DNA of 64,000 bases from Erwinia psidii (GCF_003846135.1 NZ_RHHM01000001.1:62001-126000), one strand, 5' to 3'; shown: positions 50,901 through 61,058, numbered from the stretch's first letter. Program-made: numbers and translations. Notes: generated from the letters alone by a model not told the origin.

Positions 50901-51450
50901 CGGTATACAGATGGGCGGGGAAGTGATTTTCCTCGCTATTGAGAAACTGTTGCAAACAGGTGCCGTCAGTCCAGCCAGTAACGGTATCACGGATAAAGGC
51001 TGCCAGTTGGGAAACAATATTCATATTGTCAGGCAGGCACCACGAGGCGATGCCAAGGGCATGCAGCGCTGCAGCATCAATATTCCTTTTCTCAGTGAGA
51101 GCGGTATACAGGCTGTTGGCAGCCATTACCAGGCTGGCCGGAGTTCCTGGAAGTATTTTTGAAACGCAGGCAGAGAGCATTTTGCTCTCCTCGTATTCTC
51201 CCAGAGTACGGATCAGCTGTTGAACACCACGGCGGCAGTCTTCTGTGAACGGGACCCGGAAATCTGCGGCGGCTTCTGCAGATGCCAGGTCAGCATGATC
51301 CCTGTCGCTGGCGTCAAACCAGGTCTCGTTCATTTCAAGGAGGTCAATGGCATCAAACCAGATGTCATGCTCTTGAGGAGTTGAGATATCAGAGGTTGCT
51401 GTCGTTTTACTTACTGAGGGTTGATTTGTGGTTGAGTTGACAGTTGGCAT
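44896..51450 (-). CDS. Giant putative T6SS effector with C-terminal aspzincin-type metallopeptidase domain
   Basis: 2184 residues, no signal peptide. N-terminal 450 residues are helical, moderate in GC and end in hydrophobic helices (about 405-450). Residues about 454-540 are three near-identical repeats of 29-30 residues containing DPGLLKT and QDGVQAAS. A Lys-rich stretch (KKKKKE) follows, then about 1400 residues of AT-rich, helix-forming sequence without a recognised family. The C terminus has HEMSH (2026-2030, HExxH zinc site) followed by GTLDYIY (2033-2039), the HExxH + GTxDxxY pattern of aspzincin (M35-like) peptidases. Directly upstream of vgrG on the same strand, it is probably a secreted toxin; delivery by T6SS is inferred from this context. 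Start ATG 51450; ribosome site weak. Confidence 0.7.
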   Translation of the reverse strand: MPTVNSTTNQPSVSKTTATSDISTPQEHDIWFDAIDLLEMNETWFDASDRDHADLASAEAAADFRVPFTEDCRRGVQQLIRTLGEYEESKMLSACVSKILPGTPASLVMAANSLYTALTEKRNIDAAALHALGIASWCLPDNMNIVSQLAAFIRDTVTGWTDGTCLQQFLNSEENHFPAHLYTALAVTAIVAGRWMKDEGAPKRGVLKVPAFMANLFIRASHYWNALGDMARNDTSSSRVSSGITQSPQRVSAFEVDTSIKMTGYVCDASVDCLSSSPSITAFSSNSTTNPEAYTQAMVHNKPPSAPDKAERLSVAEQAHSLAMEKLRQESGLTDLLYCATHKTETRQQTNEKVITDTYFNTKCDGIAYPEPLRKTAENTVVRKNEPETEIIPPVTNDGGDKPLLPVTGMAVALPVAASQMRPGWVKYVPVTVTGLTGVLMLGKSLWWAYNRLAWNDREKNDPGLLKTNSTHKQDGVQAASMLGGNHREKSDPGLLKTTSSNEQDGVQAASFGVNHREKSDPGLLKTTSSYKQDGVQAASVLDGNLKSNPYIKQSLEEKNAKKKKKELISPEKAYTQEGVREKILDAMHDYSAVFTDEKTINYLQMDADINKKGIKSDGTVDSDYFLDKKSFFQLVENKILGIKDDEKQNESAKFVRLLLKKILSRKGIMKKINGVSYVKTPKALTMLFTSMLGNLRVFDHDAFYEDFSKEDVQKFTGLKIMQRNLDNYMQKKIRGKNFKQIKKIKDRKYHIDKLNMNFKYKFMNYLLLPYLDKKSDCYEIIKKDVSENIKAYTQKDIILKVFDVVENEIKKTISLPLSYMDNDSPIGQHVNKLTQVIRKVQTVFGGLYDFDSKGSVDDSSVKAIREKIKSVYFLLGENGGNPNYRNELDKLSAINNMFKEQTEHQHEGNGFIKSDIGGEYAILLERYQEAFNSKFDDCLSNKDDKDIISTPVEIKNSNDAFMSQMQIIIKEISSKTEVVDNDFNIALGKFHRGELSKQDFNKYRHSIINLFVSEYVLPSLSDPKLRTEFSTILLSKVTGVDIQKINSVSEEGLLSSGFFYNMKKESQALYNNKITKEIEVAIDLIKSKNPGPYRKKLIDAIENGKLSLFSKSQRNSIVDSELTLAIKIVSAELDANDDVKSFTEKVITSKINELENIKKVVEGEIYKVGVSKELFDKNLQKLKDVNTQLLNMKIELRERYEAINYMDSIVSECSVVNDEYVSPYMPLQQSKYAKDNIEDVKIAAVKHLYKITESSSDKHERLKYLNLYNAIVVSGKPEAYHVQNLAAMYWSVFYNSSFKNDIHSIMKYFDNTNVDNKRLNFSGIVNSDSEKMKIKALISYISTSRIRVLFKNAHSTAEHLEQIAEGFYLPSTYFSIKDIKRRSEIPGHSFSEFSSQFTKMYTSQNMDKDVTQISGARFRKSGIDVKQLDLPPKKVYTYKHLSRPGNNYKAPPRDDDVVIVITQDNSVIISVAFDNKSAVRYIPPVDHEPKLGEIDAIVKDLAPYSLEYYDKRHKDIDKEVTDSIIKSVNLFYSKEDEFTYSFVDNNPNTNYLVMDCDSLSISDNEVSTDIYSWGKRELLVLEKTSPDENGSVESILHRQIKNTLYEKIEMMKVVYNDAEDVLGEILTYAPIPFISFALVARKIINGMPVTKSDVAAMVIDTVTNIDLPIKVTSLIKTALIDNVDNEIKSLVLHDADLAVAESQIKDAVRIGISKSIADEPLTSMIKSDKIIIPKPAELERSFNNYQMDSTGNFVSSSCDSLDATLHNLEGKIDEGISMSDGIYYNKLRERVGKKNLELIGIDFKNIWPRSMIFQADIDAVINDVEQAGQNAVVQYNNAYHAYQQKVADSYVRFIPDGHTPQEVYADFITDGYAMYGYGNIGVENLRHIDGALHRNANFIIQSFVSTDTLVSKSNHIFQEAFRLDGGGLLRNQLRDDVRRMWAELTEQQVDDILASLSSRSYHVNHMTAMTVNNNFSNVCFFGAEAGGEVDAGHLLVGKVYPTDAGKTVFMNVAAPNLAPHRTVMHEMSHFVGTLDYIYLSDSFIGTMTPISQKLGEWKNVNSVVEMIQVVPDYEIRTFFDMRQDEFVGQPHYQAAFEISRSPNFVTDFIKNNADSYVEFIEYMDKKYTVNEDGAVIINPAYRNIRSASSSEDDKVINMRKILLKMLFSQSRPQFGTVTKDGGH
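49832..50090. repeat. Three tandem repeats of 87-90 bp inside the metallopeptidase gene
   Basis: Unit starts (GAAGCAGCC / GAAGCGGCC on the plus strand) fall at 49832, 49919 and 50009, so spacing is 87 and 90 bp. Units are nearly identical in DNA (CTGTACACCGTCTTG in all). All lengths are multiples of three, so copy number can change without breaking the frame. They sit at the junction between the GC-moderate N-terminal part and the AT-rich body. Confidence 0.85.
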
Positions 51451-51707
51451 ATTTTTTCACTTTCATTGGATTAGCTATCTCTATTTAAATCAATTCAAGA
51501 ACCCTTGATTTCAAAAAACGCTTTATCTCTGCTGTGATTGATGCGGTAAATTAAGTGTTCCGATCTTATTCACCTAAAGTGTATGTTGCACTCGCCGCTA
51601 CTATTGACAATCCGTGATGGTTCCAGCCCGCAACGTATGGCAAAGTCCGCCGCCAGCAAAACCGGATATAATTACGCCTGAGAACCCGCCAGACAACGGT
51701 AACTAAA
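51451..51707. other. Divergent intergenic region between the effector and the small plus-strand gene
   Basis: About 257 bp holding the divergent starts; no clear promoter hexamers, repeat or RNA gene was recognised. Confidence 0.4.
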
Positions 51708-51965
51708 ATGACCAGACCGCTAAATGAACAGTACGGAATAAGCGTTGCAGCGCTACAAATGCTGCAATACCTCCGAGAAATTGCCCGTGGCGACCGCGCA
51801 TTTACCGTGCAGGATATTCAGCTAAACAGCCGCTGTAACGTGACGCCTGCGGATAATTTTACCCTGCTGGATGAACTGTTCGAGGCCGGAAAAATTGATT
51901 TCGACTATCGTGGGAGCGGTGCAGACAGTGAAAGGCATGTTAAGCCCGTCTGGGGAGAAAACTGA
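51708..51965 (+). CDS. Small protein of unknown function
   Basis: 85 residues (MTRPLNEQYGISVAALQ...). It looks like a small folded cytoplasmic protein: a helical first half (ISVAALQMLQYLREIARG) and a possible winged-helix-like pattern, but no family was recognised. Its TGA overlaps the ATG of the following acetyltransferase gene, so the two are probably co-translated. Backbone-like GC content and good codon use support it being real. Confidence 0.7.
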   Translation: MTRPLNEQYGISVAALQMLQYLREIARGDRAFTVQDIQLNSRCNVTPADNFTLLDELFEAGKIDFDYRGSGADSERHVKPVWGEN

Positions 51966-52390
51966 TGTCAGTGCGGCCTTTCATTGAATCAGACCGCCCT
52001 TTCTTACGCACGTTGTTTCTCGCCGCACGTCGGACAAACTGGCACTGGCTGGATGGCAGAGAGTGGCAGCTGGAGGATTTTGACCGCATCATTCTGGGGG
52101 AACGGGTTATGGTTGCCAACAGAGAGAGCCAACGCGTGGGATTTGCCGCCGTGTTACCCAATGATAATTTCCTGCACAGTCTGTTTGTCGATCCCGACTG
52201 GCAGGGGCGCGGCATCGGCAGTGAACTGCTCCGGGCAGTACACCAGAGTTTCACCTCTACCGGAAAGCTGAAATGCATGAGCGCCAATCGCCGTGCGCTG
52301 GATTTCTATCAGCAACACGGCTGGCAGCAGATTGGCAGCGGCGAAGGCGACCAGGGACCCTATCTGTTGCTGCACTACCGCCTGAAATAA
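51965..52390 (+). CDS. GNAT-family N-acetyltransferase
   Basis: 141 residues. The acetyl-CoA binding motif A is DPDWQGRGIGSELLRAVHQ (Q/RxxGxG/A), and motif B is ANRRALDFYQQHGWQ, both at usual places. Acceptor substrate unknown. Overlaps the preceding small gene and is convergent with mrp. Confidence 0.88.
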   Translation: MSVRPFIESDRPFLRTLFLAARRTNWHWLDGREWQLEDFDRIILGERVMVANRESQRVGFAAVLPNDNFLHSLFVDPDWQGRGIGSELLRAVHQSFTSTGKLKCMSANRRALDFYQQHGWQQIGSGEGDQGPYLLLHYRLK

Positions 52391-52412
52391 GCGCCCTCCC
52401 CGACCGAGGGCA

Positions 52413-53522
52413 TCACACCGCGCGAAAAGCGATATCTTCCGGGATAATCTCGCCAAGCCAGAACAGCTGTGAGGCCACCAGCCCTGCAAGCTGTCGGTAC
52501 ATCGCGGTAAACTCACTGTCAGGCCGGCGCACCACCGTCGGCTGCCCGTCATCAAGATCCTCACGCAGGGAGATGTGTAGCGGCATCTGGCCCAGCAGCC
52601 GGGTATGATACTGCTCCACAAGCTTTTCGGCTCCGCCAGTACCAAAAATCGCTTCGTGATGCCCACACTGGCTGCAAATGTGCATGCTCATATTTTCCAC
52701 CACGCCCAGCACAGGTACGCTGACCTTATCAAACATCACAATCCCTTTGCGCGCATCGATCAACGCCACATCCTGTGGCGTGGTCACCACCACCGCGCCA
52801 GTCACCGGCACATTTTGTGCCAGCGTCAGCTGGATGTCTCCGGTGCCCGGCGGCATATCCAGCACCAGATAGTCCAGCTCCGGCCACAGGGTTTCATTCA
52901 GCAACTGCATCAGCGCCTTGCTGGCCATCGGGCCGCGCCATACCATGGCATTATCATCGGTGACCAGGTAGCCAATGGAATTGGTGGCCAAACCGTGTGC
53001 CATGATCGGCGCCATATGTTTGCCATCCGGCGATGTTGGCCGCTCATCCTGCGTACCGAGCATATCCGGGACAGAAGGACCGTAGATATCCGCATCGAGC
53101 AGCCCCACTTTCGCCCCTTCCGCCTTCAGCGCCAGGGCCAGATTAACTGCGGTGCTGGATTTGCCCACCCCACCTTTACCTGAACTGACCGCAATGATGT
53201 TTTTTACCCCGTTAACGCCGGGATGGTTTTTCACCCGCTTAAGGGTCGCTGTCTGGCAATTCAGCCGCCAGCGAATGGCGGCAGCACCGGTAAGGCGCAG
53301 TAATTCCGCGCTGCTGGCTTCTTTAAGCGCATCAAAACCGCTTTGCCAGGCAAATGGCATCACCAGATCGATGTGCAGGGTATTATCCATCAGCGCACAG
53401 TGGCGCAATGCCTTCAGGCTGGTGAGGTTCTGCTCAAGTGTCGGATGTTCAAAGGTGCTTAATACTCCCATCACCACGGCACGCAGCGCTTCCGGTGAGT
53501 GCTTTTGATCAGGCGGTAACAT
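52413..53522 (-). CDS. mrp: Iron-sulfur cluster carrier ATPase Mrp/ApbC
   Basis: 369 residues from ATG 53522, exactly the E. coli length; AAGGAG lies 8 bp upstream. An N-terminal MIP18-like domain (about 10-90) precedes the ParA/MinD-type P-loop ATPase with deviant Walker [12 protein letters not shown] and the Fe-S binding CxxC in [10 protein letters not shown]. It carries Fe-S clusters to target proteins. Divergent from metG as in E. coli. Confidence 0.96.
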   Translation of the reverse strand: MLPPDQKHSPEALRAVVMGVLSTFEHPTLEQNLTSLKALRHCALMDNTLHIDLVMPFAWQSGFDALKEASSAELLRLTGAAAIRWRLNCQTATLKRVKNHPGVNGVKNIIAVSSGKGGVGKSSTAVNLALALKAEGAKVGLLDADIYGPSVPDMLGTQDERPTSPDGKHMAPIMAHGLATNSIGYLVTDDNAMVWRGPMASKALMQLLNETLWPELDYLVLDMPPGTGDIQLTLAQNVPVTGAVVVTTPQDVALIDARKGIVMFDKVSVPVLGVVENMSMHICSQCGHHEAIFGTGGAEKLVEQYHTRLLGQMPLHISLREDLDDGQPTVVRRPDSEFTAMYRQLAGLVASQLFWLGEIIPEDIAFRAV

Positions 53523-53698
53523 TTTCCCGGCTCCTTGTATCATTGTCAGTTTTATCCACCGGAGCATATCAGATATGGTCTCTGGCAGGGGTAGCCCTGC
53601 AAAAAACGTCGCTGCCGGTGCGGGATTGTTTACGCAGGGAGCCGCTTTCGGTTACCATCGACCCCCCTCTTTTGAACAGGTATGAGCTAAGTCTTACT

Positions 53699-55729
53699 AT
53701 GACTCAAGTCGCGAAAAAATTATTGGTAACGTGCGCATTGCCGTACGCCAACGGCCCCATCCATCTCGGCCACATGCTCGAGCATATCCAGGCAGATATT
53801 TGGGTCCGTTACCAGCGAATGCGCGGCAACGAAGTTTACTTCATCTGTGCTGATGATGCCCACGGTACGCCGATTATGCTGAAAGCTCAGCAGCAGGGTA
53901 TTGAACCGGAGCAGATGATTGCCGAAATGAGCCGGGAACATCAGACCGACCTGGCAGGTTTTGGTATCAGTTATGACAACTATCACTCCACGCACAGCGA
54001 TGAGAACCGTGAACTGTCCGAACTGATCTATACCCGTTTAAAAGAGAACGGTTTTATTAAAAACCGCACCATTTCTCAGCTCTACGACCCGGAAAAAGGC
54101 ATGTTCCTGCCGGACCGGTTTGTGAAGGGCAGCTGCCCGAAATGTAGGGCAGCAGATCAGTATGGCGACAACTGTGAAGTGTGTGGCGCAACCTACAGTC
54201 CGACCGAACTGATAGCACCGCAGTCAGTGGTGTCCGGTGCCACCCCGGAAATGCGCGACTCGGAGCATTTCTTTTTCGACCTGCCCGAATTCACCGCAAT
54301 GCTTAAAGCGTGGACCCGTTCCGGTGCGTTGCAGGAACAGGTGGCCAACAAAATGCAGGAGTGGTTTGAGTCTGGGCTGCAACAGTGGGATATCTCCCGC
54401 GATGCGCCCTACTTTGGCTTTGAAATCCCGGATGCGCCAGGCAAATACTTCTACGTCTGGCTGGATGCGCCTATCGGCTATATGGGATCGTTCAAAAACC
54501 TCTGCGATCGCCGCGGTGACATCGATTTTGACGCCTTCTGGCACAAAAACTCTGACGCAGAGCTGTACCACTTTATTGGTAAAGACATCGTATATTTTCA
54601 CAGCCTGTTCTGGCCTGCGATGCTGGAAGGCAGCAACTACCGTAAACCCACCAATCTGTTTGTTCATGGCTATGTGATGGTTAACGGCGCGAAAATGTCC
54701 AAATCGCGAGGCACCTTCATCAAAGCCAGTACCTGGCTGCAACACCTTGATGCCGACAGCCTGCGTTATTACTACGCCGCCAGACTCTCTTCACGTATTG
54801 ATGATATTGACCTGAACCTGGAAGATTTTGTCCAACGCGTAAATGCCGACATCGTGAATAAAGTGGTGAATCTGGCTTCGCGCAACGCCGGTTTTATCAC
54901 CAAACGCTTTGACGGAAAACTTTCCGCCGAGCTGGCAGACCCGGCGCTGTATAAAACCTTTACCGACGCCTCCGCCAGCATTGCCGAAGCGTGGGAAAGC
55001 CGTGAGTTCAGCCGCGCTATCCGTGAAATCATGACGCTGGCCGATGTGGCCAACCGCTATGTTGATGAACAGGCTCCGTGGGTAGTGGCGAAGCAGGAAG
55101 GCCGCGACGCTGACTTGCAGGCCATCTGTTCCATGGGTATTAATCTGTTCCGCGTGCTGATGACCTGGTTGAAACCGGTACTGCCAGGCCTGAGCGAACG
55201 GGCAGAGGCTTTCCTTAATCAACCCCTGAGCTGGGATGGCGTGCAACAGCCGCTGCACAACCATACCGTTGCCCCGTTCAGGGCGCTCTACGCGCGTGTT
55301 GAAATGGATAAAATCAATGCGTTGCTGGACGCGTCAAAACAGGAAGCCGCCGCCAGTAAGCCAGCCGTGAGTGGCCCACTGGCTGACACGCCGCTGCAGG
55401 AAACCATCACCTTTGATGACTTCAATAAAGTGGATATGCGTATTGCACTGATCAGCAAAGCTGAATATGTTGAAGGTTCCGATAAGCTACTGCGTCTGAC
55501 GCTGGATCTGGGCGGCGAAACGCGCAATGTCTTTTCCGGTATTCGCGCCGCCTACCCGGACCCGACGGTGTTAGACGGGCGTCTGACCGTGATGGTGGCA
55601 AATCTCGCACCGCGCAAAATGCGCTTTGGGGTTTCCGAGGGGATGGTAATGGCCGCAGGTCCCGGCGGCAGTGATATTTTCCTGCTCTCTCCTGACAGCG
55701 GCGCCCAGCCCGGTATGCAGGTGAAATAA
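53699..55729 (+). CDS. metG: Methionyl-tRNA synthetase
   Basis: 676 residues from ATG 53699 (E. coli 677); the longer open frame upstream runs into divergent mrp and is not the start. Class I signature HLGH (22-25) and KMSKS ([10 protein letters not shown]), a zinc-binding insert with CPKC ... CEVCG, and a C-terminal tRNA-binding OB domain ([14 protein letters not shown]) for dimerisation. Charges tRNA-Met in the cytoplasm. Confidence 0.98.
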   Translation: MTQVAKKLLVTCALPYANGPIHLGHMLEHIQADIWVRYQRMRGNEVYFICADDAHGTPIMLKAQQQGIEPEQMIAEMSREHQTDLAGFGISYDNYHSTHSDENRELSELIYTRLKENGFIKNRTISQLYDPEKGMFLPDRFVKGSCPKCRAADQYGDNCEVCGATYSPTELIAPQSVVSGATPEMRDSEHFFFDLPEFTAMLKAWTRSGALQEQVANKMQEWFESGLQQWDISRDAPYFGFEIPDAPGKYFYVWLDAPIGYMGSFKNLCDRRGDIDFDAFWHKNSDAELYHFIGKDIVYFHSLFWPAMLEGSNYRKPTNLFVHGYVMVNGAKMSKSRGTFIKASTWLQHLDADSLRYYYAARLSSRIDDIDLNLEDFVQRVNADIVNKVVNLASRNAGFITKRFDGKLSAELADPALYKTFTDASASIAEAWESREFSRAIREIMTLADVANRYVDEQAPWVVAKQEGRDADLQAICSMGINLFRVLMTWLKPVLPGLSERAEAFLNQPLSWDGVQQPLHNHTVAPFRALYARVEMDKINALLDASKQEAAASKPAVSGPLADTPLQETITFDDFNKVDMRIALISKAEYVEGSDKLLRLTLDLGGETRNVFSGIRAAYPDPTVLDGRLTVMVANLAPRKMRFGVSEGMVMAAGPGGSDIFLLSPDSGAQPGMQVK

Positions 55730-55787
55730 CCTCACCGTGCTGGCATTGCGCAGCGCATTATGCCAGCCGGGAACAGGGTGACCACGT

Positions 55788-55812
55788 AAAGGGCGGATTT
55801 TCCGCCCTTTTT
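55788..55812 (+). terminator. Intrinsic terminator after metG
   Basis: GGGCGGA and TCCGCCC form a 7-bp stem (3-nt TTT loop), extended by flanking A-T pairs and followed by a T5 run, 60 bp after metG. Confidence 0.85.
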
Positions 55813-55910
55813 GCTGCCCCGATGCAGAGAGACCCGGTACAGAACTGTGATCGGTAGCACATTGAACGGTTTGAGCGTAAGATTCATCTGCCAGAAACCA
55901 GGAGCTTATC

Positions 55911-56306
55911 ATGCGCAGCACGCTTTTCGCAGGCTGGCGTTATCTACGCGCCTTCCTGATTATTTATCTCTGTCTGTGGGCCGGGAATGGTATCGCCGGA
56001 CTGCTGCCGGTGGTGATCCCCGGCAGTATCATCGGTATGTTAATTCTGTTTGCTCTGCTCACCAGCCAGCTGCTTCCTGTGGACTGGGTGAAACCGGGCA
56101 GCTATCTGCTGATCCGCTATATGGCGCTGCTGTTTGTTCCCATTAGCGTTGGCGTGATGAATTACACTGATATTCTCAGCGCGCAGTTTGGCCCGATTGT
56201 GGTTTCCGTAGTATTGAGCACATTTATCGTGTTAATCACTGTCGGTCTGGCCTCTCACCGGCTGCACAGCCGTCCGTTGATTAAGCAGGGAGCCAGTGAT
56301 GAGTGA
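55911..56306 (+). CDS. yohJ: LrgA/CidA-family membrane protein YohJ
   Basis: 131 residues (E. coli 132). Four hydrophobic helices of the LrgA family ([16 protein letters not shown] segment). With YohK it forms a two-gene holin-like pair; in E. coli and Pantoea/Erwinia relatives such pairs affect export of small metabolites or murein hydrolase activity. AGGAGC precedes the ATG. Confidence 0.94.
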   Translation: MRSTLFAGWRYLRAFLIIYLCLWAGNGIAGLLPVVIPGSIIGMLILFALLTSQLLPVDWVKPGSYLLIRYMALLFVPISVGVMNYTDILSAQFGPIVVSVVLSTFIVLITVGLASHRLHSRPLIKQGASDE

Positions 56307-56991
56307 TATCTGGTGGTCCCTGCCCCTGACGCTGGCGGTGTTTTTTGCCGCCCGTAAACTGGCCGCCAGGGTCAGGATCTCATTTTTCAATCCTCTGCTG
56401 ATTTCGATGGCGGTTATTATTCCGCTGCTGTTGTTGATGAAGATGCCCTACGCCCGTTATTTTCAGGGCAGTCAACTGCTTAATCAGTTCCTGCAACCTG
56501 CGGTAATAGCGCTGGCGGTGCCCCTGTATGAACAACTGCACCAGATCCGGGCGCGTTGGAAGTCAATTATTGGCGTCTGTTTTATTGGCAGTCTGGCCGC
56601 GATGATCTCCGGTACGGCCATTGCATTGTGGATGGGGGCAACCACGCAAATCGCCGCAACCATTATGCCAAAGTCAGTCACCACCCCTATCGCGATGGCC
56701 GTTTCTGCCACGCTGGGGGGTATCCCGGCGATCAGCGCTATCTGCGTACTGATTGCCGGTGTCCTCGGTGCCGTGTTTGGCCATATGCTGCTGAATTTGC
56801 TTAACATCAATCTGAAATCAGCACGCGGGCTGGCAATAGGTAACGCCTCTCACGCACTGGGGACCGCTCGCTGTGCCGAAATGGATTACCAGGAAGGTGC
56901 TTACAGCTCGCTGGCACTGGTTATCTGCGGCATTATCACCTCACTGCTGGCCCCTTTTCTGTTTCCGCTGCTGCTGCACCTTTGGCGATGA
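56299..56991 (+). CDS. yohK: LrgB-family membrane protein YohK
   Basis: 230 residues (E. coli 231) from ATG 56299, which overlaps the yohJ end by 8 bp. LrgB features: about six hydrophobic helices and the conserved [17 protein letters not shown] and [12 protein letters not shown] motifs. Partner of YohJ; precedes cdd as in E. coli. Confidence 0.94.
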   Translation: MSDIWWSLPLTLAVFFAARKLAARVRISFFNPLLISMAVIIPLLLLMKMPYARYFQGSQLLNQFLQPAVIALAVPLYEQLHQIRARWKSIIGVCFIGSLAAMISGTAIALWMGATTQIAATIMPKSVTTPIAMAVSATLGGIPAISAICVLIAGVLGAVFGHMLLNLLNINLKSARGLAIGNASHALGTARCAEMDYQEGAYSSLALVICGIITSLLAPFLFPLLLHLWR

Positions 56992-57045
56992 AACATGCTC
57001 TGTATCGTGTATTTTGCATTTACGTTTCACTGATTACATAGTGAA

Positions 57046-57061
57046 TGTGATAAAAATCACA
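57046..57061 (+). promoter_or_regulatory. Perfect CRP site of the cdd promoter
   Basis: TGTGATAAAAATCACA is a perfect CRP palindrome at both half sites. With the GATGAT -10 element (57083-57088), the start would be near 57095, placing CRP at -41.5. E. coli cdd is controlled by CRP with CytR in the same way. Confidence 0.88.
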
Positions 57062-57118
57062 TACAGAAGCCAAGCGGCAGGCGATGATAGCGGGCCGTTA
57101 CCGTGAGAGAGGCTTGCG

Positions 57119-58003
57119 ATGCAACCCCGTTTCCAGACCGCATTTAATACCCTGCCCCCACTGTTACAGGCCGCCGTTGCGCCCTGTCTGCACGCCGATG
57201 ATTTTCAGGCTTTTTTTACCCCGGATCAGGTTGCGGCAATGAAAAATCATAGCGGTCTTGACCTTCGTGAACTGATGTTTGCTTTGTTGCCGCTGGCGGC
57301 TGCCTGTGCCGTGACACCGCTGTCCGGTTTTAACGTCGGTGCGATCGCGCAGGGTAACAGTGGTCACCTCTGGCTTGGGGCTAATATGGAGTTTTCCGGC
57401 GCAGCCATGCAGCAAACCGTTCATGCCGAACAGAGCGCCATCACCCATGCCTGGCTACGGGGAGAGACGGGGCTTACGGCGATTGCCGTCAACTACACGC
57501 CCTGCGGCCACTGCCGGCAGTTTATGAATGAGCTGAACAGCGCGACCACCCTGGCCATTCATCTGCCGGGACGTGCGCCTGCCGTACTCGCTGACTATCT
57601 GCCGGATGCGTTTGGCCCGCGCGATCTGGACATCCAGACCCTGCTGTTGGATCCGGTCGATCACCGGCTGAACATCACCGGCGATCCACTCTGTCAGGCC
57701 GCATTGCGGGCCGCCAACCGCAGCCACGCCCCCTATTCTCAGGCACTGAGTGGTGTGGCGTTGCAAAGCCGCGACGGGGCGATTTTTTTTGGAAGCTATG
57801 CCGAGAATGCCGCATTTAATCCGAGCCTGCCGCCGTTACAGGCAGCCCTGATCCTGCTGAACCTCAGTGGCTATGATATAAAGGACATTCAACGCGCGGT
57901 GCTGGCAGAAGCACCTGATGCGAAACTGACCCAGCGCCACGCAACGGAGGCAACACTCAAAGCACTCGGATGCCACAATATCACCACCATACCTCTGCTT
58001 TAG
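57119..58003 (+). CDS. cdd: Cytidine deaminase
   Basis: 294 residues, the E. coli length, a two-domain dimeric type. The active site is HAEQSAI (Zn ligand and catalytic Glu) with CGHC ([11 protein letters not shown]). Deaminates cytidine and deoxycytidine. Ends with TAG. CRP-controlled promoter upstream. Confidence 0.97.
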   Translation: MQPRFQTAFNTLPPLLQAAVAPCLHADDFQAFFTPDQVAAMKNHSGLDLRELMFALLPLAAACAVTPLSGFNVGAIAQGNSGHLWLGANMEFSGAAMQQTVHAEQSAITHAWLRGETGLTAIAVNYTPCGHCRQFMNELNSATTLAIHLPGRAPAVLADYLPDAFGPRDLDIQTLLLDPVDHRLNITGDPLCQAALRAANRSHAPYSQALSGVALQSRDGAIFFGSYAENAAFNPSLPPLQAALILLNLSGYDIKDIQRAVLAEAPDAKLTQRHATEATLKALGCHNITTIPLL

Positions 58004-58122
58004 TGCTGTCAATTGCACAAAACCAACCGCTTTTGTGGCCAGTTATTAACAAAAGCTGTACTTTCATATGAATTATTCTAGGATTGCCCCACAACATTAC
58101 CATCCGAATGAGTATTACTGAC

Positions 58123-59820
58123 ATGGAACTCGAACACGAAAGTAAACGGCCACTTTATATCCCCTATGCTGGTCCTATTCTGCTGGAATTTCCCCTGCTG
58201 AATAAAGGCAGCGCATTCTCCGTTGAAGAACGCAATGAATTCAACCTGAGAGGACTGCTGCCGGAGACGGTGGAAACCATCGAAGAGCAGGCGCAGCGTG
58301 CCTGGCGTCAGTTCCAGGACTTCAAAAACGATAACGATAAGCATGTCTATCTGCGTAACATTCAGGACACCAACGAAACGCTGTTCTATCGTCTGCTGGA
58401 CAATCATCTTGAAGAGATGATGCCGATTATTTACACCCCGACGGTTGGCGCCGCCTGTGAGCACTTCTCTGAAATCTATCGCCGCGCCCGTGGCGTGTTT
58501 ATTTCCTACCCGAACCGAGACAATATTGAAGACATGCTGCAAAACGCCACCAAGCAGAATGTCAAAGTGATTGTGGTTACCGACGGCGAACGTATTCTCG
58601 GCCTGGGTGACCAGGGGATCGGCGGCATGGGCATTCCAATTGGTAAGCTTTCTCTGTATACCGCCTGTGGCGGCATCAGCCCGGCCTATACTCTGCCTAT
58701 CGTGCTGGACGTGGGTACCAATAATCAGCAACTGCTCAACGACCCTCTGTATATGGGCTGGCGTCATCCGCGCATCACCGGTGAAGAGTACGATAAATTC
58801 GTCGACGAATTTATCCAGGCGGTGAAAAACCGCTGGCCGAACGTACTGTTGCAGTTTGAAGATTTCGCACAGAAAAACGCCATGCCACTACTGGAACGCT
58901 ACCGGGATGAAGTGTGCTGCTTTAACGACGATATTCAGGGTACGGCGTCGGTGACGCTGGGCACCCTAATCGCGGCAAGTCATGCCGCAGGCAGCAAAAT
59001 GAGCGAACAGAAGGTGGTATTCCTGGGGGCCGGCTCAGCCGGATGCGGTATTGCCGAGCAGATTGTCGCCCAGATGAAATCTGAAGGTCTGACTGATGAT
59101 GAAGCACGCGCGCGCGTGTTTATGGTGGATCGTTTCGGTCTGCTGACCGATAAGCTGCCTAATCTGCTCAGTTTCCAGAGCAAGCTGGTGCAGAAAAGTG
59201 ACAATCTTGCCAACTGGGATTCGTCGTCAGATTCGCTGTCACTGCTGGATGTGGTACGCAATGCCCACCCGGATATCCTGATTGGCGTCTCCGGTCAGCC
59301 CGGACTGTTCAGTGAAGAGATCATCCGGGAAATGCACAAACACTGTGCCCGTCCGATCGTGATGCCGCTGTCCAATCCAACGTCGCGCGTGGAAGCCACC
59401 CCGCAGGATATTCTGACCTGGACCGATGGTGCGGCGCTGGTTGCTACTGGCAGTCCGTTTTCACCGGTGATGTTAAAGGAAAAAACCTACCCCATCGCCC
59501 AGTGCAACAACTCCTATATTTTCCCTGGGATCGGTTTGGGTGTCATCGCTTCCGGCGCAACGCGCGTTACCGAGACCATGCTGATGGCGGCCAGCCGGGC
59601 GCTGGCTGACTGTTCCCCTCTGGTGAACGACGGTAAAGGCCCGGTGCTGCCGGAAGTGAAAGATATCCAGGGCGTGTCGAAGGTGATCGCTATGGCGGTT
59701 GGGAAAGCCGCTCAGGAGGCGGGGGTCGCGGTCGTCACATCAGAAGATGTGCTGTCCAGGGCCATCTCAGCTAACTTCTGGCTACCGCAGTATCGTCATT
59801 ACCGTCGTACCTCAATCTGA
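58123..59820 (+). CDS. maeA: NAD-dependent malic enzyme
   Basis: 565 residues from ATG 58123, equal to E. coli MaeA; the open frame starts 39 bp earlier without a ribosome site. Conserved [10 protein letters not shown], the metal-binding [11 protein letters not shown] and the NAD-binding [13 protein letters not shown] are present. Oxidatively decarboxylates malate to pyruvate. In E. coli maeA is far away; here it lies between cdd and sanA. Confidence 0.97.
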   Translation: MELEHESKRPLYIPYAGPILLEFPLLNKGSAFSVEERNEFNLRGLLPETVETIEEQAQRAWRQFQDFKNDNDKHVYLRNIQDTNETLFYRLLDNHLEEMMPIIYTPTVGAACEHFSEIYRRARGVFISYPNRDNIEDMLQNATKQNVKVIVVTDGERILGLGDQGIGGMGIPIGKLSLYTACGGISPAYTLPIVLDVGTNNQQLLNDPLYMGWRHPRITGEEYDKFVDEFIQAVKNRWPNVLLQFEDFAQKNAMPLLERYRDEVCCFNDDIQGTASVTLGTLIAASHAAGSKMSEQKVVFLGAGSAGCGIAEQIVAQMKSEGLTDDEARARVFMVDRFGLLTDKLPNLLSFQSKLVQKSDNLANWDSSSDSLSLLDVVRNAHPDILIGVSGQPGLFSEEIIREMHKHCARPIVMPLSNPTSRVEATPQDILTWTDGAALVATGSPFSPVMLKEKTYPIAQCNNSYIFPGIGLGVIASGATRVTETMLMAASRALADCSPLVNDGKGPVLPEVKDIQGVSKVIAMAVGKAAQEAGVAVVTSEDVLSRAISANFWLPQYRHYRRTSI

Positions 59821-59827
59821 CGGTATT

Positions 59828-59851
59828 TACCGGGCGCATCGACGCCCGGTA
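59828..59851 (+). terminator. Hairpin after maeA
   Basis: TACCGGGCG and CGCCCGGTA form a perfect 9-bp stem with a CATCGA loop, 8 bp after the maeA stop. It lacks a T-run, so it may be a weak terminator or stabiliser. Confidence 0.55.
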
Positions 59852-60062
59852 TGCTACTCACCGGATGGGACCTGAATCGTTCCCGGTCGGAGCCCCTCTT
59901 CAGCCCTTTTCACGTGGGTGGGTCGGACTGGCTTATTTTCCCTTTGCAGACAGCCATCATCTTCACTACAGTTTGTGCGAAATCCGGTCATCCGAAGTCT
60001 TGTTACTTGCTTCACCCCGCCGGGTAAAGTAGCCTTGAACCACCTTTTTTTGCGAAGTCTGA

Positions 60063-60800
<738 letters not shown>

Positions 60801-60896
60801 CAACGCCGCAGCCGTTGCTAAAGCGCCTCATCACGGCTGCAAACACAGCGGTTTTCACCGTGGGCAACGGCCCGCCCTGCTCAGACAAGAAGAGTT

Positions 60897-61058
60897 ATGA
60901 TGAAACCTTATGTTGCCCTGCTGTTTTTTGCTCTGGGACTGATGGGATGTGCCGCAGAGAAGGTTCCTGCAGAACACGGGGCCACAGGCAAAAAAAAGAG
61001 TGGGAAACCTTTATTGCCCCGCTTTCACACAAATCGCAGTCATCCGATCAAAGGCTGA
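60897..61058 (+). CDS. Small lipoprotein, possibly frameshifted at an A8 run
   Basis: 53 codons: MMKPYVALLFFALGLMGC with lipobox LMGC (Cys18) after an AAGAAGAG ribosome site. The rest is short and Lys-rich. The A8 run at 60970-60977 is followed in another frame by a more protein-like tail (EWETFIAPLSHKSQSSDQ ... REH-stop). One extra A would join them, giving about 65 residues. It is too short for normal ORF calling. Existence is well supported by the lipobox; the exact C terminus is not. No family recognised. Confidence 0.6.
   Translation: MMKPYVALLFFALGLMGCAAEKVPAEHGATGKKKSGKPLLPRFHTNRSHPIKG

Noticed and set aside
39964-51450. A complete T6SS gene cluster
   Set aside because: Only vgrG, effector-like and immunity-like genes are present; no tss sheath, baseplate, membrane-complex or ClpV genes were seen.
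53438-53698. N-terminal extension of metG
   Set aside because: It runs antisense through the mrp start; ATG 53699 gives the standard 676-residue protein.
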